Shown: positions 42,436-52,451, numbered from the stretch's first letter. The stretch is DNA of 64,000 bases from Pseudomonadota bacterium (GCA_003247575.1 QJZC01000053.1:1-64000), one strand, 5' to 3'. Translations and numbers: made by a program. Notes: generated from the letters alone by a model not told the origin.

Positions 42436-42903
42436 ATGAAGCCGTTGCGCCCCTCGGTTCTCGATCAACTCGTTGGCGGGCGGGGCCGCTCCTTGCGGCC
42501 CCGCTCCACCAGCGTGGAGGACGTACGCCGGAGCGTGACGCGCGACCTCGAGTGGCTGCTGAACGCGCGTACGACGCGCGCCGGACCGCACATCGGCTTC
42601 GAGGAAGCGAGTCGATCGTCGCTCGCCTTCGGATTGTGCGACCTCACGATGCGCACATGCGGAAGTGACAGCGACAGGAACGCCCTCGCGGAACACATCC
42701 GCGACGCACTTCGCGTCTTCGAGCCACGTCTACTTCCGCACTCGATCGAGGTGCGCCTACTCGAGCATCCTCGGCCTGAGCAGGCTCGCTCAACGTACCG
42801 GATCGAGGGAACCTTGAGCGTGTACCCCGTCCAGGACGAGGTCGTCTTCGATACGGAGCTCGACGTCGAACGCTGCACCATGGATATCCGCGATCCCTGC
42901 TGA
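42436..42903 (+). CDS. tssE: T6SS baseplate protein TssE (gp25-like)
   Basis: A 155-aa gp25-like baseplate wedge protein. It starts at MKPLRPSVLDQLVG, has VEDVRRSVTRDLEWLLNAR (the conserved helix) and the acidic EPRLLPHSIEVR region containing the gp25 E-P-R motif, then the closing strands. The start at 42436 is preferred over one at 42361, which would translate the alternating tract. The stop overlaps the tssF start (TGATG). No clear Shine-Dalgarno sequence, so translation may be coupled to hcp only weakly. Confidence 0.9.
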   Translation: MKPLRPSVLDQLVGGRGRSLRPRSTSVEDVRRSVTRDLEWLLNARTTRAGPHIGFEEASRSSLAFGLCDLTMRTCGSDSDRNALAEHIRDALRVFEPRLLPHSIEVRLLEHPRPEQARSTYRIEGTLSVYPVQDEVVFDTELDVERCTMDIRDPC

Positions 42904-44822
42904 TGCGCGACCGCCTACTCCACCACTACGAGTCCGAGCTCCGCTTCCTGCGACGCTCCGCTGCGGAATTCGCCGAGGCGCATCCCGACGTTGCGGGCGG
43001 CCTGCAGCTCGATCCGACGCGCTGCGACGATCCTCACGTCGAGCGCATGATCGAAGCATGCGCGATGATGGCGGCACGAATCCAGCTTCGCCTGGAAGAC
43101 GACTTCGGCGAGATCAGCCGGAGCTTGCTCAGTCTTCTCTATCCGCACTACCTGGCTCCCATTCCCTCGATGACGATCGTGCAGCTCGAAGCGGACTCCG
43201 CAGCGGGCGTCCCCCCTGACGGCGTGATCGTTCCTCGAGGTACGCTGCTGCATGCCCCACCGGTCGAAGGGGTGCGAGCGCGCTTTCGCACCGCATTTCC
43301 ACTCCGACTCTGGCCGCTCGAAGTGAGCTCCGTGGCACTCGTCCCGCGGAACCGTGTGACTGCCGCTGGAATCCCACGCGGCGTTCGCTCGGCCGTCCAG
43401 ATCGAGCTCAGAGCGAAGCCTGGCGCGACCCTCTCCGAGCTCCGCATCGACAGTCTGCCCTTCTTCCTGCCCGGAGACGGAGCCTCGGTTCCCCCACTCT
43501 ATGCCCTGCTCACCCGCGCGCCTGCCGGACTTCTGGTCGAGACCGATCGGGGCACGGTCCTCCTCGGCCCGGAATACATCCGCCCGATGGGATTCGACCC
43601 AAACGAGGAGCTTCTCGAGTACCCGACAGCTTCTGAGCCTGCTTACCGGATCCTGCAGGAATTCTTCGTCTTTCCCGAGAAGTTCCAGTTCGTGGAGCTC
43701 TCCGGGCTCGCTCGGCCACACGACACGGATCGAGACGCCCAGGAATCCGCGAGTCCCGCCCCCCTCGGACCCGATCGGCTACGCATTTCGGTACTTCTCG
43801 AGGAGACCGCAGCCCCACATGACTTCTCGCTCGGCACCGACGATCTACGCCTCGGCTGCACTCCGGCTGTCAATCTGTTCGTGCATACTGCCGAGCCCGT
43901 GCGCCTCGACCGCACCCGATCGGAGTACGAGATCGTTCCGAACCTCTCGACGGCGTTTGCAAGGGCGGGCGGCTACGAGATCTACTCCATCTTACGCGTG
44001 AGCGCGATCGGCTCCGCGCGGACACCGACCCGCGAGCTCCGACCCATGTACTCGCTCTCTCACACCGACGAGCTCGGATCGGATCCGGGCTCCTGGCACA
44101 GCACGCGGCGCACTTCACTGAATCCGGAGCGCAGTCCGAGCCAAGTGTTTCTGTCGCTCGTCGACCTGGACCTTGACGATCAGGGGCCTGGGTTCGACAC
44201 CCTTCGGGTGGAGACCTTGTGCACGAACGGTGAGCTACCCGGGCGACTCGACTTCGGACGCTCAGCGCGAGCGGCCGCAGGTAGCTGGCGACGCGACTTC
44301 GCGATCGAGGGCATCCAGCTCCTGGGAGACGTACGCTGCCTGCGTAGTCCGACACCGACTCATCCGGCTCCCGTCTCGGAGACCTCTCACTGGAAGGTCG
44401 TCTCACATCTCGCCGTGAATCACCTTTCGATCACGGAATCCGGCGATGCCGTCGACTCGCAGGCGCCCGGTGGTCGCGGGATCCGGGCCTTGCGAGAGCT
44501 CCTAGCGCTCTACGACTTCGCGGACTCGGCACTCACGCGCGCTCGCATTCGTGGGTTGGTCGGAGTCTCGAGCAAGCGCGTCACGCGACGCATCGGATAC
44601 GGGGCGACCGCGGGCTTCGTTCAAGGACTGCAGGTACGCCTCGAGTTCGACGCAGACCAGTACACCGGTGCCGGATTGTATCTGTTCGCCTCCGTGCTCG
44701 AGCGATTTCTGGGTCTCTACACGTCCGTCAACTCGTTCACGGAAACGGTCGCATGCGTTCGCGGACGCGAGGGAGTGCTCAAGCGATGGCCACCACGCCA
44801 CGGCAACGCCTGCGTACTCTGA
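42903..44822 (+). CDS. tssF: T6SS baseplate protein TssF (VasA/ImpG)
   Basis: A 639-aa baseplate wedge protein. The N-terminus LLHHYESELRFLRRSAAEFA and HPDVAGGLQL is diagnostic, followed by the DPHVERMIEACAMMAARIQL helix and SLLSLLYPHYLAPIPSM. TssF binds TssG and contacts the tail tube hub. TGATG junction with tssE and a 37-base overlap with the start of tssG keep the three baseplate genes coupled. Confidence 0.93.
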   Translation: MRDRLLHHYESELRFLRRSAAEFAEAHPDVAGGLQLDPTRCDDPHVERMIEACAMMAARIQLRLEDDFGEISRSLLSLLYPHYLAPIPSMTIVQLEADSAAGVPPDGVIVPRGTLLHAPPVEGVRARFRTAFPLRLWPLEVSSVALVPRNRVTAAGIPRGVRSAVQIELRAKPGATLSELRIDSLPFFLPGDGASVPPLYALLTRAPAGLLVETDRGTVLLGPEYIRPMGFDPNEELLEYPTASEPAYRILQEFFVFPEKFQFVELSGLARPHDTDRDAQESASPAPLGPDRLRISVLLEETAAPHDFSLGTDDLRLGCTPAVNLFVHTAEPVRLDRTRSEYEIVPNLSTAFARAGGYEIYSILRVSAIGSARTPTRELRPMYSLSHTDELGSDPGSWHSTRRTSLNPERSPSQVFLSLVDLDLDDQGPGFDTLRVETLCTNGELPGRLDFGRSARAAAGSWRRDFAIEGIQLLGDVRCLRSPTPTHPAPVSETSHWKVVSHLAVNHLSITESGDAVDSQAPGGRGIRALRELLALYDFADSALTRARIRGLVGVSSKRVTRRIGYGATAGFVQGLQVRLEFDADQYTGAGLYLFASVLERFLGLYTSVNSFTETVACVRGREGVLKRWPPRHGNACVL

Positions 44823-45997
44823 GCGAGCAGCTGGTCGAACATCCCCAGCGCTTCGAGTTCTTTCGCGCCGTGTGGCAGCTCGAGCAGCTGCTCCCCGAGC
44901 GCGCACCGGTCGGACGAGGGGGTGACCCTCGCCCGGAGACGGTTCGCTTTCGCAGCCATGTCAGTCTCCGCTTCCCCGTCGGCGAAATTCACGCGGTTCG
45001 CATTCCAGATGGGAACACCCCTTCGGCAAGGCGGACGCGAGCACCGCAGAGTGCGATCGACACCGGCGTCTTTCACGACCGTAGACCTAGGTCCCGCGAA
45101 CAGGCGGAGCTCGACGTGAATTTTCTCGGGATCGCGTGCCCCCACGCGATCGGTTCCTTGCCCATCGCCTACACAGAGCTGCTGCTCGAGGAGCTACGTG
45201 AGGGGCGAACCGCGCTGCGAGACTTCCTCGATCTGTTCAATCATCGGTTCATCTCCTTGTTCTATCGCAGCTGGATCCGCACGCGCGTCGCCATTCCTGC
45301 CACGTCTCGGCACGAGAGGTTCTTCGAGCGCGCTCTGTTCGGGATCATCGGATTGGGCTTCCCCGCGCTGCGCGGTCGCCAGGCAGTACCCGATGCGCGT
45401 CTCCTGGCGCGAGCGGGCCTGCTGCTCCGTCGTCCCGCATCCGCGGCTGCAATCGAGGCGCTCGTTCGCAGCTACTTCGGCGTACCCGTACGCATCGTTC
45501 CGTTCGTCGCGAAACGGTCACGGCTGGACCCCGGCGACCTCACACGCCTCGGACGTGCAAACGCGACTCTCGGCAGGGACATCCTCATGGGCTCTCGCGT
45601 GCGGCTCCGGAACGCGTGCTTCCGCCTGGTCCTGGGCCCGCTGGATCGCGACGCCTTCGAAAGTTTCCAGAGCCACGGCAGCGCCCACATTCCCCTCTAC
45701 CAGGTGGTTCGATTCGCAATCAGCTCCGAGCTGGAGTTCGAAGTCCAGCTCGAGCTCCAGGCTTGCCACGTACCCAGAACGCGGCTCTGCGGCGCGCGCA
45801 GCAGAACCGCACTGTCCGACCCGGGAACTCGACTCGGGCGCTCCACGTGGCTGCTGCGCGGTCCGTCCGCCTCGAATCGCACGGACGCGCAGATGAGCTC
45901 TGCCCGAGGACTGCGCTTCCGCGGGACCGACTGCCCACAGACACCCGACGATTCTGACGAGGAGGTACCGGCATGGGACTCGATCTCCGCACTTTGA
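44786..45997 (+). CDS. tssG: T6SS baseplate protein TssG (VasB/ImpH)
   Basis: A 403-aa baseplate protein. It starts MATTPRQRLRTLSEQLVEHP with the family text QRFEFFRAVWQLE, and has FRSHVSLRFPVGEI, FLGIACPHAIGSLPIAYTEL in part as GSLPIAYTELLLEE, and LDLFNHRFISLFYRSW. TssG forms the wedge with TssE and TssF. The C-terminal ~60 residues are Ser/Arg-rich and overlap clpV by 25 bases. The start at 44786 has GAGGGAG upstream; an earlier in-frame GTG or ATG at 44753 is less likely. Confidence 0.92.
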   Translation: MATTPRQRLRTLSEQLVEHPQRFEFFRAVWQLEQLLPERAPVGRGGDPRPETVRFRSHVSLRFPVGEIHAVRIPDGNTPSARRTRAPQSAIDTGVFHDRRPRSREQAELDVNFLGIACPHAIGSLPIAYTELLLEELREGRTALRDFLDLFNHRFISLFYRSWIRTRVAIPATSRHERFFERALFGIIGLGFPALRGRQAVPDARLLARAGLLLRRPASAAAIEALVRSYFGVPVRIVPFVAKRSRLDPGDLTRLGRANATLGRDILMGSRVRLRNACFRLVLGPLDRDAFESFQSHGSAHIPLYQVVRFAISSELEFEVQLELQACHVPRTRLCGARSRTALSDPGTRLGRSTWLLRGPSASNRTDAQMSSARGLRFRGTDCPQTPDDSDEEVPAWDSISAL

Positions 45998-48639
45998 TCC
46001 AAAAGCTCGGGCCGACGAGTCGATCCGCGCTCGAAGCCGCCGTTGCTCACTGCGTCTCGCGCAAGCACTACGACGTGCGCGTCGAGCACTGGTTTCTCGC
46101 GCTGCTCGAAACCCGGCAGGGAGACGTCTGCCGTATCCTCGAGTACTTCTCGCTGGATCCCGATCACGCATCCCATGCCCTCACCCGCGCGCTGGAACGC
46201 CTACCGACCGGAAACGGCGGGCCCCCCGAGCTGAACCCCACCATCGAGCGACTCGTGAGGGATGCCTGGCTGCTCACCTCGATCAACTACCATGCGACCC
46301 AGATCCGTTCCGGTGCACTCCTACTGGCCTCGTTTCAAGACCTGGTTCAGGGACGGCGCTGGAGCGAGATCTATCCGGCCTCCCGCGCAATCGAGCCGCG
46401 CATCCTCGCAGCCGAGCTCCCGTCGATCGTCACCGGAAGCTGCGAGGACCAAGAAGCGAGCAACCCGGTGATTCCAACCGACACGGGCTCGCATTCGCGC
46501 GACCCGGCTCCAGTGCAGCCGCACGCTTCCGGTGCGACCGCGCTGGATCAGTTCACCATCGACCTGACGCGCGCGGCTCGCAACGGCGAGCTCGATCCCG
46601 TACTGGGCCGGGACAGGGAGATCCGCCAGCTGGTAGACATCCTCTCCCGCAAGCGACAGAACAACCCCATCCTGACCGGAGAGGCGGGCGTCGGAAAGAC
46701 CGCCATCGTCGAGGGCTTGGCGCAGCGGATCGTGCAGGAGCTCGTGCCAGAGCGGCTTCGCACGACCGAGGTGCGAAGCCTCGACCTCGGATCGCTGCAG
46801 GCCGGAGCGGGGGTCAAGGGGGAGTTCGAGAAGCGTCTCAAACAGGTTGTCGAAGCCGTGCGCGGTTCGCCCGTTCCCATCGTATTGTTCATCGATGAAG
46901 CGCACACCTTGATCGGAGCGGGCGGCGCGGCCGGCCAGCAGGATGCCGCCAATCTGCTCAAGCCCGCACTCGCACGCGGCGAGCTGCGCACGATCGCGGC
47001 GACGACCTGGTCCGAGTACAAGAGATTCTTCGAGAAGGATCCCGCGCTCTCGCGACGCTTCCAGGTGGTCAAGGTCGAGGAACCCGACGAAGCCGCGGCC
47101 ATCGAGATGATGCGGGGCATCGCTGCCGACCTCGAACGCCATCACGGAGTCGCCGTGCTGGAGGACGCCATCGTGGCATCGGTGCAGCTCTCGGCTCGCT
47201 ACATCGCCGGCCGCCAGCTTCCCGACAAGAGTGTCAGCCTGCTCGATACTGCCTGCGCGCGCGTGCGCGGAAGCCAGCACGATGTTCCGGCACCGATCGA
47301 GGATCTACGTCGGCGCCGGGAGAGCCTGCTGCGCGAGGCGGCGAGGCTCGAGCAGGAAGGTCTACTCGGCCGCGAGCACGCGGGCCGCCAAGAGGCACTC
47401 GAGCACGAGCGACTCGATCTGGAGACCGAGCTCGGTTGTATCGAGCAACGCTGGGAGCGAGAACGCAAACTCGTCGGTGTCGCGCACGAGCTTCGCGAGC
47501 AGCTCCTCGCCGGCACGGACGCGGCCTCCGCCCACTACGCCTCAGTGCGCGAGGAGCTGCGCTCGCTTCAAGCCAACCACCCGCTCGTAGCCTGCGAGGT
47601 AGACGCGCAGGCCGTGGCCGAGGTCGTGTCCAGCTGGACCGGCATCCCGGTCGGACGCATGCTCTCGGACGAAATCAGCTCGGTCCTGTCGCTCGCCTCC
47701 CAGCTCGAGCGCCGCGTCGTTGGGCAGACTGCGGCGCTCGAAACGATCGCGAAGCGCATCCACACCGCACGAGCGGGATTGGACCCGCCTGGACGGCCGC
47801 AGGGTGTCTTCCTGCTCGTAGGTCCGAGTGGCGTAGGCAAGACCGAAACCGCGCTCGCACTGGCCGAGACCCTCTACGGAGGCGAACGCAACCTGATCAC
47901 GATCAATCTATCGGAGTACCAGGAGCCTCACACCGTGTCTGCCCTCAAGGGCTCCCCGCCGGGCTACGTCGGCTATGGCGAAGGAGGCGTGCTCACCGAA
48001 GCCGTGCGACGTCGTCCCTATTCCGTGATTCTGTTGGACGAGGCAGAGAAGGCACATCCCAACGTGCTCGAGCTGTTCCTGCAGGTCTTCGACAAGGGCT
48101 CACTCGAGGATGGTGACGGCCGTTCCGTGGCCTTCGACCAGACGGTGGTCCTACTCGCATCGAATACCGGCAGCGAGAAGCTTCGGGCGCGCTGTAGCCA
48201 CGGTGCGGGACTGCCCAGCACGGAGGAGCTCGAGCAGCTCATTCACCCGGACCTTCGCCGCGCATTCCCGGACGCTCTGCTCGGAAGACTGGTGGTCGTC
48301 CCCTTCTACCCGCTGAGCGACACCGTCTTGAGTCGGATCGTCGAGCTCAAGCTGGATCAGATCGCACGGCGCCTCGCGCATCAGCACGGCACATCGCTGC
48401 ACTATGGCCCCGGCGTCTGCCGTGCGGTGATCGACCGTTGCCGCCACAGTGGATCCGGCGCGAGAGCCGTCGATCGCATCCTGACCGACCGTGTGCTGCC
48501 GAGTGTCTCCGCCGAGATCCTGGCTTGTCTCGCAAACGGTACCCGCGTGAACGCGATCGGACTGGAGGTCGATCCGAGCGGTGAGTGGCAGTTCGAGTAC
48601 GATCGCGCGCAGCCGAAGGCCATGGTGGAAGAGCGATGA
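45973..48639 (+). CDS. clpV: T6SS AAA+ ATPase ClpV (TssH)
   Basis: An 888-aa ClpB-type unfoldase that disassembles the contracted TssB/TssC sheath for reuse. Order: N-terminal ClpN repeat domain (~1-155), AAA+ domain 1 with Walker A GEAGVGKT (236-243) and a Walker B FIDEAHTLIG, a coiled-coil middle region (~430-540), AAA+ domain 2 with Walker A GPSGVGKT (617-624) and ILLDEAEKAHP, then the small D2 domain. Both ATP sites look intact. Start: ATG after GAGGAGG inside the tssG end. The stop overlaps the vgrG ATG (ATGA). Confidence 0.95.
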   Translation: MGLDLRTLIQKLGPTSRSALEAAVAHCVSRKHYDVRVEHWFLALLETRQGDVCRILEYFSLDPDHASHALTRALERLPTGNGGPPELNPTIERLVRDAWLLTSINYHATQIRSGALLLASFQDLVQGRRWSEIYPASRAIEPRILAAELPSIVTGSCEDQEASNPVIPTDTGSHSRDPAPVQPHASGATALDQFTIDLTRAARNGELDPVLGRDREIRQLVDILSRKRQNNPILTGEAGVGKTAIVEGLAQRIVQELVPERLRTTEVRSLDLGSLQAGAGVKGEFEKRLKQVVEAVRGSPVPIVLFIDEAHTLIGAGGAAGQQDAANLLKPALARGELRTIAATTWSEYKRFFEKDPALSRRFQVVKVEEPDEAAAIEMMRGIAADLERHHGVAVLEDAIVASVQLSARYIAGRQLPDKSVSLLDTACARVRGSQHDVPAPIEDLRRRRESLLREAARLEQEGLLGREHAGRQEALEHERLDLETELGCIEQRWERERKLVGVAHELREQLLAGTDAASAHYASVREELRSLQANHPLVACEVDAQAVAEVVSSWTGIPVGRMLSDEISSVLSLASQLERRVVGQTAALETIAKRIHTARAGLDPPGRPQGVFLLVGPSGVGKTETALALAETLYGGERNLITINLSEYQEPHTVSALKGSPPGYVGYGEGGVLTEAVRRRPYSVILLDEAEKAHPNVLELFLQVFDKGSLEDGDGRSVAFDQTVVLLASNTGSEKLRARCSHGAGLPSTEELEQLIHPDLRRAFPDALLGRLVVVPFYPLSDTVLSRIVELKLDQIARRLAHQHGTSLHYGPGVCRAVIDRCRHSGSGARAVDRILTDRVLPSVSAEILACLANGTRVNAIGLEVDPSGEWQFEYDRAQPKAMVEER

Positions 48640-50381
48640 AGCCATCGGAAACGAGATATCGACAGAAGGACCGGATCGCTCGAATCGACTGCGTACTCGG
48701 CGAGGACGCGCTGCTGCTCCAAGGCCTCTCGGGTCGGGAGGCCGTGAGCGAGCCCTTCGAATTCTCACTCGAGCTGGCCTCCCAGCATCCCTCGATCGAG
48801 CTCCGAAGCTTGATCGGCACTCCCATGGGAATCACGATCCGAGTCGAGAACGGCACCCGCCGCCACCTACACGGGATCGTCGCACGCTTCGAACACGTCG
48901 GCAGCGATGGCCGGCTCTGCTACTACAGGGCCGCCATCGTTCCCTGGCTCTGGCTGCTGACGCAGCGCTACGACAGTCGCATCTTCCAGGACCGATCGGT
49001 ACCCGAAATCGTGGGCGAGGTGTTCGAAGGCCTAGCCGACAGCGACTTCTTGGATCAGACCAAGGAAGGCTATCCGAGACGGGACTACTGCGTCCAATAC
49101 CGCGAGACAGACTTCAACTTCGTATCGCGCCTGCTCGAAGAGGCCGGCATCGGCTACTACTTCTCGCACGAAGAGAAGCGCCACCAGCTCGTTCTCTTCG
49201 ACCACAACGGCAGCCTGAAGCGCAGCGCGCAGGGGAGCGCCGTCTACAGCGGAGCGCGCGACCTCGGTCGACGCGGATCGATCTGGTCCTGGCGCGAGAC
49301 CGAAAGCCTTCGCCCGGGTCACTTCGCTCTCGGGGACTACGACTTCCAGCAGCCGAGCACCGACCTCGGCGTCAGCGCGGCCAGTGTAGACCTCAAAGCA
49401 ACCGATGACTCGCTCGAGCTCTACGACTTCCCGGGGCGCTACGCGAGCATCTCCGAGGGAGCCGAGCGCGTCCGCACCTGGTCGCAACGTTCCGAGGCGG
49501 ATGCGCATCGGGCGTTTTCCGAGAGCGACTGCGCACACTTCGCAGCCGGAACCTGGTTCAAGCTCGAAGGGCACCCGCACCCCTCCCTTGTGCGCGACTA
49601 CCTGCTCACCGCGGTCGAGCACCGCTTGGAGCAGCCGCTGACCACTGGAAACGTCACGGCGGCTCCATACTCCAATCGTGTCGAGTGCATTCCCAAGTCC
49701 CTGCCCTACCGTCCGCCGCTCAGAGCTCGCAAGCCGCAGGTCGTCGGCGTGCAGTCGGCCGTCGTGGTCGGCCCCCCCGGCAAGGAGCTCCATGTAGACC
49801 GCCTGGGCCGCGTCAAGCTCAAGTTCCACTGGGACCGCGCGCCCCACCGCGACGAGACGAGCTCGTGCTGGGTGCGAGTCTCGCAGCCGTGGGCAGGAAG
49901 GCGCTGGGGAGGCATCCACCTTCCCCGCATCGGCCAGGAGGTCATCGTCGACTTCATCGACGGAGATCCAGATCGACCGATCGTCACCGGGCGCCTGTAC
50001 AACGCAGAGCAGATGCCACCGTACCCCTTGCCTGAGTCTGCGCACATCTCCGGTTTCAAGACTGCGTCACAGCCCGGATCGTCTGGCCACAACGAGCTGG
50101 CGTTCGAAGACAGCCGAGGTCACGAGCTGCTCCGGCTTCGCGCCCAGCGAGACATGCAGACTCACGTCGAGAATGACCAGACGCTCGTCGTAGGCAACAA
50201 CCGCAGCGAGCACGTGGGCCAAGTCTATCGACTGACCGGAGACGCCCGCATCGAGATCGTCGCCGGCGCGAGCACGATCCACCTGGACCCAACGCGCATG
50301 CTGCTCGAGTCGAACGGAAACACCATCCTCATCGATGCAGCGGGCGTCTTCATCAACGGCGAGCGCGTGTCCTCGAGCTAG
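48636..50381 (+). CDS. vgrG: T6SS spike protein VgrG (TssI)
   Basis: A 581-aa VgrG protein that forms the trimeric spike tip. It has the gp27-like base (~15-350, with FEFSLELAS, RDYCVQYRETDFNFVSRLLE and GIGYYFSH), the gp5 OB fold (WVRVSQPWAGRRWG, then DFIDGDPDRPIVTGRLYN near 447-460), and the beta-helix needle to the end. There is no C-terminal effector domain, so cargo must be carried by adaptor or PAAR proteins, none of which lies next to it. The ATG at 48636 overlaps the clpV stop. Last T6SS structural gene in the window. Confidence 0.95.
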   Translation: MKPSETRYRQKDRIARIDCVLGEDALLLQGLSGREAVSEPFEFSLELASQHPSIELRSLIGTPMGITIRVENGTRRHLHGIVARFEHVGSDGRLCYYRAAIVPWLWLLTQRYDSRIFQDRSVPEIVGEVFEGLADSDFLDQTKEGYPRRDYCVQYRETDFNFVSRLLEEAGIGYYFSHEEKRHQLVLFDHNGSLKRSAQGSAVYSGARDLGRRGSIWSWRETESLRPGHFALGDYDFQQPSTDLGVSAASVDLKATDDSLELYDFPGRYASISEGAERVRTWSQRSEADAHRAFSESDCAHFAAGTWFKLEGHPHPSLVRDYLLTAVEHRLEQPLTTGNVTAAPYSNRVECIPKSLPYRPPLRARKPQVVGVQSAVVVGPPGKELHVDRLGRVKLKFHWDRAPHRDETSSCWVRVSQPWAGRRWGGIHLPRIGQEVIVDFIDGDPDRPIVTGRLYNAEQMPPYPLPESAHISGFKTASQPGSSGHNELAFEDSRGHELLRLRAQRDMQTHVENDQTLVVGNNRSEHVGQVYRLTGDARIEIVAGASTIHLDPTRMLLESNGNTILIDAAGVFINGERVSSS

Positions 50382-50712
50382 CTCGCTGCGCCCGACTCGA
50401 CCGACGGAAGATTCTCTGGCTGTGCATCCTCAGCCGCGCACACCGAGCACATCCGGAAACCGTTCCCCGAAACCTTCTTGCGGCCTGGCACCCACACCGC
50501 GCAACCTGCGCCGGGCGGCTCAGGTGTCAATCTCCAACCGACCGTCGATTTCGAATGGTACACCTATCGGTTGCCGACACAGGTCACAGACTGCATCTCA
50601 GATACGATGGACTCAGCCACGTGTCCAGACTAAAGTCACGCAAGTCTCCAGAAGCCCCGGGGATCTACATCCTGAAAATCTGTATACGATAACCCCACGG
50701 AGCCTAGCAACT
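50382..50712. other. Intergenic region after vgrG, lower GC
   Basis: About 330 bases in which GC falls from the operon's level toward that of the following foreign-looking gene. No frame looks coding. A TACGAT box (50685-50690) with no clear -35 is the only promoter-like feature. It may be the junction between the core T6SS cluster and inserted accessory DNA. Confidence 0.4.
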
Positions 50713-51456
50713 ATGGCAAGCCATCGAAGCCGCACGTGGCACTTTGTCAGGCTTTTCGTCGTTCAAGTGGTTATTTTTGGTTGTGCTGCAAGTCTCATTA
50801 GGCCGACTAGCGAAAGACGGCGGATTCCATTGATCGGCGGGACTGCCTTGGCCCCAGGGCAACCTTGGGGTTTCGTTGATGTTGGGTTGCCATCTGAAAA
50901 CCTTCGCATGACGGTGGTGACGACTGGCGACTATGAGCATCTGTCCTTCCCGATGCCTGGACGCGGCGCCGAGAGTCCTCTTGTGGTAGCGGATCCTGGT
51001 CGGATTGGGGTTGGTACGTGGACAGGGAACGAGATGATCATCGTCTATTCAAGCTGGTCGGCACCTGTAGCGTCCGACAGAACGGAATATGTCGAAGAGA
51101 CGAAAAAACAGGTCGAACGGGATCTCACCTCTCTACGCGCAACAAACATCCAAGATATCAGTGAGGAGTACCAGAAAAGATTAGACTTCTGGCCTGGATA
51201 CGTGCTGGCCTTTACGTACAAGACGCAAGATCTCCTGCGGAAGGAAGGGGTAAGAGACTACCTAGCCGTTTTTGCGTTTGTCATAGCGCCGGGGCCCAAG
51301 GCCGACAGCTATGTACTTCATGATCTGTCGTATATTCGAATGGAGAAAGCGGGAGCTACGAATCGTTTCGATGATTTTGCGGCAACCTTGCGGTCGATTG
51401 AATTACCTGCTGCATCAGGATCGAATGCGGAAGGATCGGAAGCTCCTCGCCAATGA
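50713..51456 (+). CDS. Lipoprotein of foreign composition downstream of vgrG
   Basis: I do not firmly recognise it. A 247-aa protein begins with a hydrophobic segment and a lipobox VVIFGC (Cys ~24), so it is probably a lipoprotein. The mature part has strands and a helix ending in LSYIRMEKAGATNRFDDFAATL, a layout that recalls PsbP/DUF1795 (DcrB)-like proteins, a family that also includes T6SS effector chaperones (EagR); this is only a resemblance by eye. Base use is clearly AT-richer than the T6SS genes, with codons such as AGA, ATA and TTT that they avoid, a sign of transfer. The place directly after vgrG suits an effector accessory or immunity gene. No effector candidate adjoins. Confidence 0.6.
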   Translation: MASHRSRTWHFVRLFVVQVVIFGCAASLIRPTSERRRIPLIGGTALAPGQPWGFVDVGLPSENLRMTVVTTGDYEHLSFPMPGRGAESPLVVADPGRIGVGTWTGNEMIIVYSSWSAPVASDRTEYVEETKKQVERDLTSLRATNIQDISEEYQKRLDFWPGYVLAFTYKTQDLLRKEGVRDYLAVFAFVIAPGPKADSYVLHDLSYIRMEKAGATNRFDDFAATLRSIELPAASGSNAEGSEAPRQ

Positions 51457-51701
51457 TCACCGGTACTCAGTTGACCGACACGGCTCGAATCGGGAGTACG
51501 GTGTCTGATAGAACCGGAGGATGTTCCAGGCTGAAGGCCACCATTCGCGGACGCTGAGCGCGTCGCGTCTATTCGGAGCTCTTCTGGGACTCGCCCCAGT
51601 GATGGAGCAGAAGCTCGAGGAGACAGCTCTGCCGCCGGCCTTCGGCAATCTCGAGCTGCCCGCGAGGTATCGGCCGGGATCGATCTGACCGAACCGAACC
51701 T

Positions 51702-52451
51702 TCATGCACGCATGAGCCGATCGATCTTCGACGAGGTGGTCCCGCGCTCTGCCAGCCGAATTCCGAGAAGCAGGAGACTCGCCAGCATTCCCGGACGATA
51801 GACCAGATCTGCGAGCCGTGTCCCGATCACCTGATCCCGCTTGTCGATCGCCGCCAACCACTCATCCTTGGGGAGCCCTGCCAACCGTTCGGCGAACTCC
51901 CACGCCCCATCCCTCGCCAGGACCATGCTGAAATTGACGATAGCGTCATCTGCAGGACCGCTCAGGCGATCGATCCATCGAAGTGGAGGCCAAATCGCCG
52001 AGAGATCGTCCTTAGTCGCCTGCACCAAGCTCGCCAGGATCGTATTGATCTTCGAGAAATCCCCCTTCAGCGAAGACAGCGGCTCCCCCGCGGCGACGCT
52101 CGCCGCCGCGATTCCCAGATCGAGATTGATATGGGCGTTCATGCCGCCCAACAGGTGCTGGATCACGATCGGACGCCAGTGTCGGGTCATCGCAAAGGTG
52201 ACTGCCCATGCACGGGTCGTCGGCGCACCGCGCGTCCATGCGTCGAAAGCTTCGAGATAGCGTGTCGCAAACACCACGTCGAAGCGCTCCATCCGGGGCC
52301 CATCGTCAAAGAAACCGTCGCGGATGCCTTCCGCCACCCGGACCGTGACGGTGCGATAGAGTGCCGCAAAGTAACCTGCCGGTTCCTCGTGTCGCGTTGC
52401 CCATTCGACGACCTCGCCAAGCCGTTCGACGACCTGTTCGATGGTTTGCAT
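51702..52451 (-). CDS. DUF5995 family protein
   Basis: A 249-aa all-helical protein matching the DUF5995 family: HINLDLGIAAASVA, DFSKINTILASLVQ, and RPGMLASLLLLGIRLAE. The His and Asp in the HINLDLG block are conserved and could bind metal, but no activity has been established for the family. Start: ATG at 52451, preceded by GGGAGGG; the frame to 52517 has no such site. It stands alone between the post-vgrG lipoprotein and a nucleotidyltransferase module. Confidence 0.75.
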   Translation of the reverse strand: MQTIEQVVERLGEVVEWATRHEEPAGYFAALYRTVTVRVAEGIRDGFFDDGPRMERFDVVFATRYLEAFDAWTRGAPTTRAWAVTFAMTRHWRPIVIQHLLGGMNAHINLDLGIAAASVAAGEPLSSLKGDFSKINTILASLVQATKDDLSAIWPPLRWIDRLSGPADDAIVNFSMVLARDGAWEFAERLAGLPKDEWLAAIDKRDQVIGTRLADLVYRPGMLASLLLLGIRLAERGTTSSKIDRLMRA

